Of a stretch of 64,000 bases of DNA, positions 7,712 through 14,702 are shown piece by piece. The position numbers and the translations under genes were made by a program. A model generated the notes under the pieces. That model saw only the letters and a list, made by a program, of their open reading frames with translations. It did no database searches and had not been told where the DNA came from. The DNA is from Streptomyces sp. NBC_00273 (lineage in GTDB: Bacteria; Actinomycetota; Actinomycetes; Streptomycetales; Streptomycetaceae): positions 5,642,001-5,706,000 of the forward strand of contig NZ_CP108067.1 of NCBI RefSeq assembly GCF_036178145.1, given 5' to 3'. Within the stretch, counting starts at the first letter, position 1; every line of letters begins with the position of its first letter.

Positions 7712-8961
7712 ACGGCCCTCCCCAGCCGCCCGATGACGGATTCGAGCGTCCCGTCGGCCGGGCACGGATACCGGGTCCGCGCGGGGCCGCGGACGACCTC
7801 GACCCGGGGCACGCACCACGGTTGATGCCGCCGCTGCCGCCGCCGGTCGAGGTGCCGCCCCCGCCCTCGCACTCCGTGCTGAAGTCCCTGCTCGGGGCGT
7901 GGGCACTGGCGGCCTGCTCGGCCGAGGAGACCCAGGCGGTGGAGGACCACCTCACCGAGTGCGCGCCCTGCGCGGAGGAGGCGCTGCGGCTGCGCGACGC
8001 CGTGGGGCTGCTGCACCCGGAGGAGACCCTCGACCTGAAGCCGCTGCTGCGCTCGCGCGTCCTGGAGGACTGCCTGGGCAAGCGGCCGGCCCGCATCCCG
8101 GTGCCGGTCTGGGCGAGCCCGTACGACACCGAGACCGCGCGGCTCGACGCGCTGCTCCAGGACTTCGGGGACTCGGAGTGGCACACCCCGGTGCGGCTCA
8201 AGTGGTTCGAGGAGGAGCGGCGCCGGTCGCAGCGGACCACGGTGGCGGGCGTGATCGGCCATCTGCTGACGGTGGACGGGCTGATCGCCTCGGCGCTGGG
8301 GCTCGACGACCCGTTGGGTCCGGACGCGCCGAAGGGCGGGCCGACCGTGCGGACGGAGCACTTCTGGGCTGCGACTCCGCACCCGGTGACGCGGCAGGTC
8401 CGCGACCCGTGGCGGGAACAGGGCCACACGCTGGTGCGTACGGTCTCCTTCGCCGGCCGGGGAGTCGCCGAGCTGGCGGTGGACTACGGCGGCTTCGCCC
8501 TGCCGCTCGGGGACGCGTTCTTGGAACGGGCCTTCGAGTGCTGGGTGCACGCGTGGGACATTGCGGAGGCGGTGGACTACCCGTACGAGCCGCCGGCCGG
8601 GCCGCACCTGCACCGGATGATCGACCTGGCGGCGCGGCTCCTGCCGGGCGCGCTGGCGCAGCGCAGACGCGCCGGCCTGGCGGCCCCGGCGCGGGGACTG
8701 GTCGCGGCGGGCGCGCCCGGGCGGACCCTGCACCTGGAGATCGAGGGCTCGGGCGGCGGGGGCTGGGACATCGCGCTGGACTCGCCGGGGGCGAAGCCGT
8801 CGCCGGAACGCACGGTGGCGGAGATCGCCCTGGACGGGATCGAGTTCTGTCAGCTGGCAGCCGGGCACATCTCCCCGGAGGAGGCGGCGGTGGGCCAGCA
8901 CGGTGACCGCGAGGCGATCCGCGACGTCCTGTTCGCGGCGGCGTCACTGAGCAGGCTGTAG
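7708..8961 (+). CDS. anti-sigma factor: zinc-finger domain fused to a maleylpyruvate-isomerase-type domain
   Basis: A 417-aa protein whose ATG at 7708 overlaps the sigma gene stop. After a Pro-rich start there is a ZAS zinc-finger near residues 75-92 (VEDHLTECAPCAEEALRL, the HxxxCxxC signature), which binds and inactivates ECF sigma factors. From about residue 145 a DinB/MDMPI-like four-helix domain follows (ETARLDALLQDFGDSEWHTP, TTVAGVIGHLLTVDGLIAS, CWVHAWDIAEAVDYPY). That family includes mycothiol-dependent enzymes. No transmembrane helix is seen, so it is probably cytoplasmic. The fusion suggests a thiol or metal signal controlling sigma release, which is inference. Confidence 0.85.
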   Translation: MNGPPQPPDDGFERPVGRARIPGPRGAADDLDPGHAPRLMPPLPPPVEVPPPPSHSVLKSLLGAWALAACSAEETQAVEDHLTECAPCAEEALRLRDAVGLLHPEETLDLKPLLRSRVLEDCLGKRPARIPVPVWASPYDTETARLDALLQDFGDSEWHTPVRLKWFEEERRRSQRTTVAGVIGHLLTVDGLIASALGLDDPLGPDAPKGGPTVRTEHFWAATPHPVTRQVRDPWREQGHTLVRTVSFAGRGVAELAVDYGGFALPLGDAFLERAFECWVHAWDIAEAVDYPYEPPAGPHLHRMIDLAARLLPGALAQRRRAGLAAPARGLVAAGAPGRTLHLEIEGSGGGGWDIALDSPGAKPSPERTVAEIALDGIEFCQLAAGHISPEEAAVGQHGDREAIRDVLFAAASLSRL

Positions 8962-9016
8962 GGGGTCGGCGAGGCGCGCGGGGCCGGCGTTTGTACGGGT
9001 ACCACTGCGCGCGGGG

Positions 9017-9061
9017 CCCCCGCCCCCGCGGCCCCCGCCCCCGCGGCCCCCGCCCCCGCGG
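9017..9061. repeat. three tandem 15-bp GC repeats
   Basis: CCCCCGCCCCCGCGG is repeated three times exactly, just after the anti-sigma stop and before the left 407-bp inverted repeat. It is a simple-sequence tract with no visible coding role. Confidence 0.85.
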
Positions 9062-9150
9062 CGCGGCGGGGGCCGACCCCGGTAGGCGGAAGCCGATGGG
9101 GCGGTGCCGGGGAGGTGCGGCGGGGATCCGGTAGGCGGGATCCCCTTGGC

Positions 9151-9557
9151 CGGCATCAGGGACGTGCTGGGGGGTTCCCGTCAGTCCCATCGTCCTTCCG
9201 TGTCGTGCCGGTCCCTCAAGGGCGCTCCTCCTCCGTCGTCGCGTCGCTGCGCGATGGCCTTCGGCCACCCTTGACCGACCGTCCCGCCCCGGAGACACGA
9301 GGACAGCCGGGAACCCCCCAGAAGAACGGGCCGGGCGACAGAAGACCATCGGGGCGTCGGAGGAGCCCGGGCGGAGCCCGGAGCGCCCCAGATCGCTACG
9401 CGCTCCTGCCCGACGGCGTCCGCGAGCCTTCAGGGGCCGGACACAAGCCGCCCCAGATCGCTACGCGCTTCTCGATCACGCGTCCGCACGTCTCTTGGGC
9501 GGGTGCGGAGCCGCCATCGAACGCCACACACGATCTGAGTTCGGCGTCTGCGAGTCG
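9151..9557 (+). repeat. 407-bp inverted repeat, left copy
   Basis: This sequence reappears reverse-complemented at 12486-12892. I compared the two base by base and found two differences: near 9171-9177 (six G then TT, against five G then TTT) and near 9323 (CAGAAGAA against CAGAGGAA). It has no convincing gene. It contains a 21-bp direct repeat (9384-9404 and 9449-9469, core CCCCAGATCGCTACGCGCT) and short hairpins such as TGGCC-TTC-GGCCA and CCGGGC-GGA-GCCCGG, so a structured transcript is possible. Confidence 0.92.
9384..9469. repeat. 21-bp direct repeat pair, 65-bp period
   Basis: The 21-base motif with core CCCCAGATCGCTACGCGCT occurs at 9384-9404 and again at 9449-9469. The same pair exists in inverted form in the right-hand 407-bp copy. 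Two exact copies of this size inside the larger repeat look like protein-binding sites or recombination remnants. Confidence 0.8.
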
Positions 9558-9610
9558 TGCGCGGTTTGGAGCAAGACGCGTCCGATCTCTGCACCTTCCT
9601 GCGTCGGGCG

Positions 9611-9820
9611 TCAGCCGGCGGGCTCGACGTTGGAAACCGAGGTGGTGAACTCACGGCCGGATGCGTTTCGGATGTAGGCCAGTTCGACCCAGTGCTCGCG
9701 GCCAGAGCCCGAGACGTCTTCATTGATCACGGCCATCAGCTCACCCTCCACGCCAGAGGCGACGTCGCGGACGGGGTGGCGCAGGAGTCTGTGCGGTACG
9801 TATTCGTAGCGGTCACTCAT
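9611..9820 (-). CDS. small hypothetical protein (69 aa) of the accessory segment
   Basis: Starts with ATG at 9820, overlapping the end of the 49-aa ORF upstream (GATGAGTGA), so the two are translationally coupled. The sequence (MSDRYEYVPHRLLRHPVRDV, later SGREHWVELAYIRNASGREF) looks like a small globular or toxin/antitoxin-sized protein. I do not recognise the family. The pair points away from the HTH-DUF5919 gene at 10105, and a shared divergent promoter region lies at 9963-10104. Confidence 0.6.
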   Translation of the reverse strand: MSDRYEYVPHRLLRHPVRDVASGVEGELMAVINEDVSGSGREHWVELAYIRNASGREFTTSVSNVEPAG

Positions 9821-9962
9821 CGACTTCTCGCTTCATGGTGCTGAGGAAACGCTCCCAGCCGACCAGGGCTCGGTCGAGCAGGTCCGAACTCGGCTCTCCT
9901 CTGGCAGCCACCGAAACGGCATCCTCTGTGTTGACGCCGAACGCATCGATGTGTGGGCGCAT
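9813..9962 (-). CDS. very small hypothetical protein (49 aa), coupled to the 69-aa gene
   Basis: Begins at ATG 9962, with GGAGGAG seven bases upstream, the best ribosome site in this segment. It encodes a 49-residue protein starting MRPHIDAFGVNTEDAVSVAA and ending FLSTMKREVDE, mostly helical and acidic. Its stop lies 8 bases inside the start of the 69-aa gene. The strong ribosome site and overlap argue that it is real despite its size. The function is unknown; a two-component small-protein module controlled by the divergent HTH regulator is one possibility. Confidence 0.6.
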   Translation of the reverse strand: MRPHIDAFGVNTEDAVSVAARGEPSSDLLDRALVGWERFLSTMKREVDE

Positions 9963-10104
9963 GCAGATCACTCCTCCGTAGCCCCAGACCGGACACGCAT
10001 TGATGCTCCAACCCCCGTTGGAGCGTTGCTACCGCGTTCGCGGGACGTTTGGGACGATTGGGGAGTAGGTTCGTGCCGTCCCTGACGGGCTGTGGAGGCG
10101 AACC

Positions 10105-10866
10105 ATGAATCACGCGCTGCGTCGAGCGATGGCGAATGCCAAGATGACCGAAGCGCAGCTTGCAGAAGCATGCGGGGTCGACACGAAGACGGTCAGTCGA
10201 TGGATCACTGCGCCGAACCGCATTCCTCATGCCCGCCACCGTTGGGCGGCCTCTGAGGCGTTGGGTGAGGAGGAGGCAGCTTTGTGGCCGAACGCCGTAC
10301 GGTCGGCACTCAGCACCGGGCCGGACCGGGAGATCGTCCAAGTCTTTCCCTATCGCTCGGCTGCGCCGACAAGCCTGTGGAAGTCTTTGGTGACCAAGGC
10401 GCAGCGCGAGCTGATGTTCGCCGGGTACACCAATTACTTTCTATGGCTGGAGCAAGCGAACTTGGCCGGCGCCCTGAGGCGGAAGGCTGAGGGCGGCTGC
10501 AGAGTGAGATTCCTGATCGGAGACCCGGACAGTCCGGTCACTGCTGCGCGAGAGGCTGAGGAAGGTGTGCCGCTGACGCTGTCCACCCGTATTGCCGTCA
10601 CGCTGAACGAGTTGGAGAAGCTGCACGAGGTCAGTGGGATCGAGGGCAGGTTCGAGACCGGGCACGTCAACCTCTCCGTCTTCCGATTCGACGACGAGAT
10701 GATCGTTACCCCGATCCTGGCGCGCAGGGTCGGCCACGATTCGCCGATGTTGCATTTGCGGCGGCGGCAGACGGACGGGATGTTCGACCGCTTCACGGCT
10801 CATGTCGAAGAGTTGTGGAGCCGTGGACGGGACATCCGAGAGGCGAGGCAAGATGCCCAGGCGTGA
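10105..10866 (+). CDS. XRE-type HTH regulator with C-terminal DUF5919-like domain
   Basis: A 253-aa protein starting at ATG 10105 after GTGGAGGCG. Residues ~5-45 are a Cro/CI-type HTH (MTEAQLAEACGVDTKTVSRW). From ~75 on there is a domain I recognise as DUF5919-like: AQRELMFAGYTNYFLWLEQ, CRVRFLIGDPDSPVT, NLSVFRFDDEMIVTP, DGMFDRFTAHVEELW. The fold recalls phospholipase-D-like sensors, but I see no HKD catalytic motif. The 3' end overlaps the Nudix gene by 14 bases, implying an operon. It probably controls this cassette and senses a small molecule; both are inference. Confidence 0.8.
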   Translation: MNHALRRAMANAKMTEAQLAEACGVDTKTVSRWITAPNRIPHARHRWAASEALGEEEAALWPNAVRSALSTGPDREIVQVFPYRSAAPTSLWKSLVTKAQRELMFAGYTNYFLWLEQANLAGALRRKAEGGCRVRFLIGDPDSPVTAAREAEEGVPLTLSTRIAVTLNELEKLHEVSGIEGRFETGHVNLSVFRFDDEMIVTPILARRVGHDSPMLHLRRRQTDGMFDRFTAHVEELWSRGRDIREARQDAQA

Positions 10867-11320
10867 CTACGAGGACGACCCCCACGCGCCGGTGGCGAAC
10901 AGCCTGGTGCCGGCGGCCTCGGCGATCGTCGTTGACGACGACGGTCGAGTGTTGCTGCAACGACGCACGGACAACGAGATGTGGGCCTTGCCTGGCGGGA
11001 AGATGGAAATCGGGGAGAGCATCGGAGACTGCGCGGTTCGGGAGACACTCGAGGAAACCGGCATCGCAGTCGAGATCGTAGGGATCGTCGGTGCGTACAC
11101 GAACCCCGGACACGTCTTCGCCTACGACGACGGAGAAGTCCGGCAGGAATTCTCGATCTGTCTTCTCGCCCAGCCCACGGGCGGAAGCCTCCGGACGTCC
11201 GACGAGTCGCTCGAGGTCGCCTGGTTCGCGCCCGAAGACACGGACGACCTTCAGATGGTGCCCAGCATCCGCAAGCGCATCGACGACTGGCGCGCCGGTC
11301 GTGGGCCCGTGGTGCGCTGA
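10853..11320 (+). CDS. Nudix hydrolase
   Basis: A 155-aa enzyme starting at ATG 10853 inside the 3' end of the HTH gene, with GAGGCGAGG upstream. The Nudix box is complete (GGKMEIGESIGDCAVRE followed by TLEETGI), so it should hydrolyse a nucleoside diphosphate linked to another group. The substrate cannot be told; AYDDGEVRQEFSICLLA and SLEVAWFAPEDTDDL resemble ADP-ribose or sugar-nucleotide pyrophosphatases. Its operon with an HTH sensor suggests it acts on, or removes, the signal that the sensor detects. Confidence 0.88.
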   Translation: MPRRDYEDDPHAPVANSLVPAASAIVVDDDGRVLLQRRTDNEMWALPGGKMEIGESIGDCAVRETLEETGIAVEIVGIVGAYTNPGHVFAYDDGEVRQEFSICLLAQPTGGSLRTSDESLEVAWFAPEDTDDLQMVPSIRKRIDDWRAGRGPVVR

Positions 11321-11441
11321 CACCAAAGAAAGAGACCCGCGCCGCGGTTCCCTGCGGCGCCTCGGACTCCGTTCGATGAGTTCGGGTAGGCCGTGTGGCA
11401 CGCATCGCCACGCTGAGCACGCGGTGATGAGAGGGGTAGGC

Positions 11442-11807
11442 ATGTCGCAGAGCGAGGGTGCCCGATTGTTCCGGGAGGCCTGGATCGCGGGAGTGCACCG
11501 GCACTTTCCCGGGGAGCCGAAGGCCGGCTACGTCACTCCGTGGGAGGACACCCCGGATTGGGAGCGCGAGGCCGCAGGTTCGGTCTACGACCAGGTCCGG
11601 CAGTTCATCGAGATCAGTGGCGGTCGCACGTCGAGGCTGTCCCGTGAGCAGAAGAGCCGGTTCGTCGCGACGTGCTGGACAGCCCAGATGTTCAAGCACT
11701 TCGAAGACCCGAAGCCGGGCTATGTAGCCGACTGGCCCGACCTGCCGTCCTGGCAGCAGGAGACCGACGCGGACATCTTCGAAGCCGTCGAAAAGGCCCT
11801 CGACTGA
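11442..11807 (+). CDS. hypothetical 121-aa protein with an internal duplication
   Basis: Starts at ATG 11442, preceded by GAGAGGGG (an in-frame ATG at 11427 has no such site). The protein holds two related halves: FPGEPKAGYVTPWEDTPDW with EREAAGSVYDQVRQFIE, and FEDPKPGYVADWPDLPSW with QQETDADIFEAVEKAL. Each has a GYV-x-x-W-x-x-x-P-x-W core followed by an acidic helix. The duplication is visible but I do not recognise a named family. It lies between the Nudix and GNAT genes in the same direction, 121 bases after the former. Confidence 0.65.
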   Translation: MSQSEGARLFREAWIAGVHRHFPGEPKAGYVTPWEDTPDWEREAAGSVYDQVRQFIEISGGRTSRLSREQKSRFVATCWTAQMFKHFEDPKPGYVADWPDLPSWQQETDADIFEAVEKALD

Positions 11808-11867
11808 ATCAGATCGCTCCGGGAGCGTGGCGCTCCCACGTGGATCGAATGAAGGTGCGCGCACGCG

Positions 11868-12446
11868 ATGGCTGAACCCGAGTCCTGCATACGTCGACAC
11901 ACTGCGTTGACGTCCGATCTGCGATCGACGATCACAGAGGTGTACGCAGAGGTACGTGCTGACCTTCTTGACCACCCGAACTACCGGGTGGACGTGTTCC
12001 TCGAGAGGCTCGACCGGCATGCGGACGAACCGGGGTGGGCAGCCGTGATGGCGTACACGTTGGAGGGTGCGGCAATCGGGTACGCCTACGCGAACACGAT
12101 CGGTCCTGATGACCGTTGGTGGAAGCGGATGACTGTTCCTGCGGCTCCCCGCTTCACGGCCCGAGACACCGTCGCGGTGAAGGAGATCGGAGTCACTCCT
12201 GCACATCGAGGTGTTGGGCTCGCCCGCCGGATGCATGACGCGCTTCTCGATGGACGTCGCGAGCGCTATGCCACCCTGATGGTGAACCCTGCTGCCGGTG
12301 ACGGGAAGGTCATGCGGTTGTACGAGGGCTGGGGGTATCGCGAGATCGGTGCGGTGCGGCCGGGAGCGGAGGCCCCCTGGCTGGTGTGCATGGGGCGGTC
12401 CGTTCGAATGTCAGACACCTTCCCACTGCCAGGGTCCGAGGAGTAG
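11868..12446 (+). CDS. GNAT-family N-acetyltransferase
   Basis: A 192-aa protein with the acetyl-CoA-binding motif of the GNAT fold (VKEIGVTPAHRGVGLARRMH, R-G-x-G-x-A loop) and a late motif B helix (KVMRLYEGWGYREIGAV). The substrate is unknown. It is the last gene of the accessory segment, ending 39 bases before the right 407-bp repeat. Codon use is less G+C-biased than in flanking core genes, as in the rest of the cassette. Confidence 0.82.
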   Translation: MAEPESCIRRHTALTSDLRSTITEVYAEVRADLLDHPNYRVDVFLERLDRHADEPGWAAVMAYTLEGAAIGYAYANTIGPDDRWWKRMTVPAAPRFTARDTVAVKEIGVTPAHRGVGLARRMHDALLDGRRERYATLMVNPAAGDGKVMRLYEGWGYREIGAVRPGAEAPWLVCMGRSVRMSDTFPLPGSEE

Positions 12447-12485
12447 ACCCTTGGTCCGGCCCATCCTCTGAGACGGAGCTGCCAC

Positions 12486-12892
12486 CGACTCGCAGACGCC
12501 GAACTCAGATCGTGTGTGGCGTTCGATGGCGGCTCCGCACCCGCCCAAGAGACGTGCGGACGCGTGATCGAGAAGCGCGTAGCGATCTGGGGCGGCTTGT
12601 GTCCGGCCCCTGAAGGCTCGCGGACGCCGTCGGGCAGGAGCGCGTAGCGATCTGGGGCGCTCCGGGCTCCGCCCGGGCTCCTCCGACGCCCCGATGGTCT
12701 TCTGTCGCCCGGCCCGTTCCTCTGGGGGGTTCCCGGCTGTCCTCGTGTCTCCGGGGCGGGACGGTCGGTCAAGGGTGGCCGAAGGCCATCGCGCAGCGAC
12801 GCGACGACGGAGGAGGAGCGCCCTTGAGGGACCGGCACGACACGGAAGGACGATGGGACTGACGGGAAACCCCCAGCACGTCCCTGATGCCG
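12486..12892 (-). repeat. 407-bp inverted repeat, right copy
   Basis: Reverse complement of 9151-9557 with two differences. It holds the same 21-bp direct-repeat pair in inverted order. Beyond 12892 the match with the left flank fades into short shared motifs up to about 13016, next to the stop codon of the acyl-CoA ligase gene. Open frames crossing this repeat are not believed to be genes. Confidence 0.92.
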
Positions 12893-13018
12893 CCCAGCGC
12901 AGACCCGCCCCCAGCACCCCGCCGCACCTCGGGGGCGGGTGGGTAGCCGCCGACCCGGGGTGGCGGGGCCGCGGGGGTGAAGGCCCCGGGCACCGTGGCA
13001 CCCGTACCGGCCCGACCC

Positions 13019-14572
13019 TTACGCGTACCGCTCCCTGAGCTTGTACTTCAGGACCTTGCGCAGGGTTTCGTTGCGGGGGAGGGCCTCCAGGAGTTCCAGT
13101 TGTTCCGGGAGCTTGTGGGTGGCCAGGCCTTGGGCGCGGAGGTAGGCGGTCAGCTGGGGGAGGGTCAGGGGGGAGGCTCCCGGGTGTTGTTCCACCACCG
13201 CGCAGACGCGTTCGCCGCGGGTGGGGTCCGGGAGGCCGATGACCGCCACGTCGGCGACGGCCGGGAGGCGGTGGAGGAGGTCCTCGATCTCCTTCGCCGA
13301 GACGTTCTCGCCCTTGCGGATGATGACGTCCTTGCTGCGGCCGGTGAGGACCAGGTAGCCGTCCTGCGTGAGGTGGCCGAGGTCGCCGGTGATCAGGTAG
13401 CCGTCGGGGTCGAAGGCCCCGGCCGGGTCGTCGCCGTTCAGGTAGCCCCGGCAGACCGCCTCGCCGCGCAGCCGTACTTCCCCGTCCGTGTCCGGCGGCA
13501 GCTCGGTGCCGTCCGGGGCGGTGATGCGGATGGACATGCCCGCCGGGGGGCGGCCCTCGGTGGTGGCGAGGTTCTCGGCGGTGTCGTCCGGAGAGCCCAT
13601 GGTGATCATCGGGACCTCGGTCATGCCGTAGCCGTGGGTCAGCTGGCAGCGCAGCTCCCGTACGACCGCGTGGTAGATCTCCGGCGGCTTGGGGGCGCCG
13701 CCGCCCGCCAGGAGGCGCAGGGTGGGGATCAGCGGGACGTCCGGGGCCTTGCGCTGCTCGGTGAGGAACATGGAGTAGAAGGCGGTGGAGCCGCCGGCCA
13801 CGGTGACCCCGTGGCGGCGGTACCCGTCCAGGGCATCGGGCATCGCGAACTTCTCGAAGAGCACCGCGGGGAAGCCGTACAGGAGGAGCATCACCAGGTA
13901 GTCGGGGCCGCCTATGTGCGCGTACGGGAAGGCCATGGAGCCGACGTCGGACGGGCTCAGGTGGAGGGCGTGGGCGAGGCAGGAGCCGCCCGCGATCAGG
14001 GAGCGGTCGGTGTGCAGGACGCCCTTGGGGTCGGAGGTGGTGCCGGAGGTCCAGTAGATCCAGCGGACGTCGGTGCCGGAGGCGGGCGGCGCGGGGAGTA
14101 CGGCGGGGTCGCCGTCGGGGAGGGCCGCGTAGGCCTCGAAGACGCCGCGCGCGCCGAGGCGGGTGGCCATGGCGGCGTGGTCGAAGCCGCGCCAGGTTCC
14201 CGGGACGGCGAAGTGTTCGGCCTTGGACTCGCGGAGGGCGAAGCCGACCTCGCGGTCCCGGTAGAAGGGGATGATCGGGGTCTGGACGGCGCCGATCCGG
14301 GCGAGGGCGACGGAGAGCAGCACCGTTTCGATGCGGGTGGGGAGCTGCCAGGCGACGACCGTGCCGGGGCGTACGCCCATGGCGTGGAGGCCGGCGGCGA
14401 CGCGTTCGGAGCGGTCGCGCAGTTCGCCGAAGGTGAGCCGGCGGTCGTGTGCGGGGTCCTCGGCGGCCTCGATCAGGGCGGTGGTGTCCGGGGCCAGCGC
14501 GGCCCGGCGGGAGACCAGTTCCCACAGGGTTCGGGACCGGCTCAGTTCTGTCGCGGTCGCGGTGTCCGTCAT
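13019..14572 (-). CDS. AMP-forming acyl-CoA ligase (cyclohexanecarboxylate-CoA ligase-like)
   Basis: A 517-aa adenylate-forming enzyme that activates a carboxylic acid to its CoA thioester with ATP. Key motifs are the P-loop YWTSGTTSDPKGVLHTDRS, THGYGMTEVP, YLITGDLGHLTQDGYLVLTG and the hinge RSKDVIIRKGENVSAKEIED. The C-terminal NETLRKVLKYKLRE supplies the catalytic Lys. ATG 14572 is chosen over 14587 because GGGGAGG sits seven bases upstream. It is divergent from the amidohydrolase operon, and an operator lies 17 bases before its start. The substrate is not readable; a branched or alicyclic acid fits the neighbours. Confidence 0.88.
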   Translation of the reverse strand: MTDTATATELSRSRTLWELVSRRAALAPDTTALIEAAEDPAHDRRLTFGELRDRSERVAAGLHAMGVRPGTVVAWQLPTRIETVLLSVALARIGAVQTPIIPFYRDREVGFALRESKAEHFAVPGTWRGFDHAAMATRLGARGVFEAYAALPDGDPAVLPAPPASGTDVRWIYWTSGTTSDPKGVLHTDRSLIAGGSCLAHALHLSPSDVGSMAFPYAHIGGPDYLVMLLLYGFPAVLFEKFAMPDALDGYRRHGVTVAGGSTAFYSMFLTEQRKAPDVPLIPTLRLLAGGGAPKPPEIYHAVVRELRCQLTHGYGMTEVPMITMGSPDDTAENLATTEGRPPAGMSIRITAPDGTELPPDTDGEVRLRGEAVCRGYLNGDDPAGAFDPDGYLITGDLGHLTQDGYLVLTGRSKDVIIRKGENVSAKEIEDLLHRLPAVADVAVIGLPDPTRGERVCAVVEQHPGASPLTLPQLTAYLRAQGLATHKLPEQLELLEALPRNETLRKVLKYKLRERYA

Positions 14573-14589
14573 CCCAGACCTCCCCATAG

Positions 14590-14604
14590 CTGACGGATAG
14601 TCAG
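14590..14604. promoter_or_regulatory. inverted-repeat operator 1 (CTGAC-N5-GTCAG)
   Basis: CTGACGGATAGTCAG, a perfect 5+5 palindromic pair, 17 bases upstream of the acyl-CoA ligase start codon. It is identical to the site at 48706. Confidence 0.8.
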
Positions 14605-14667
14605 ATCAAGCGCAGAGCGTAGGGCGCCGACGCTTGTCGGTCCAGGGGTGGCGGGGCTAGCTTGTTT

Positions 14668-14682
14668 CTGACGATCCATCAG
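14668..14682. promoter_or_regulatory. inverted-repeat operator 2
   Basis: CTGACGATCCATCAG, with one mismatch in the right arm, 20 bases upstream of the amidohydrolase ATG at 14703. It starts 78 bases from operator 1, so both divergent promoters have their own site. Confidence 0.75.
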
Positions 14683-14702
14683 ATCGGTGAATTGGGGAGA
14701 CC

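Larger units (their letters stand above)
9151..12892. mobile_element. accessory segment bounded by 407-bp inverted repeats
   Basis: The segment is a 2928-bp unique core (9558-12485) between two 407-bp inverted repeats. It sits between the convergent anti-sigma gene (ends 8961) and acyl-CoA ligase gene (ends 13019). Its codon use is visibly less G+C-biased than the flanks; for example bases 10381-10440 contain 32 G or C of 60. No transposase, integrase or relaxase is present and no clear target duplication is visible at the 407-bp borders. Weaker similarity between the outer flanks (tacgggt-ccac and gaggtgcggcgggg motifs) suggests the repeats extend outwards in degraded form. It may be a transferred cassette or an invertible region. 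Confidence 0.55.

Noticed and set aside
9115..9723. Open frames inside the left 407-bp repeat
   Set aside because: The frames differ at their ends between the two copies, have no ribosome sites and show Arg/Pro/Gly-rich noise; the repeat seems non-coding.
9151..12892. Classical insertion sequence or composite transposon
   Set aside because: No transposase or integrase frame is found in the repeats or the core, and no direct target duplication is visible at the 407-bp borders. A non-autonomous element remains possible.
12411..14525. A long minus-strand frame running from the right inverted repeat through the acyl-CoA ligase
   Set aside because: It is the wrong frame of the ligase gene, made of Arg/Pro/Gly tracts, and crosses the non-coding repeat.
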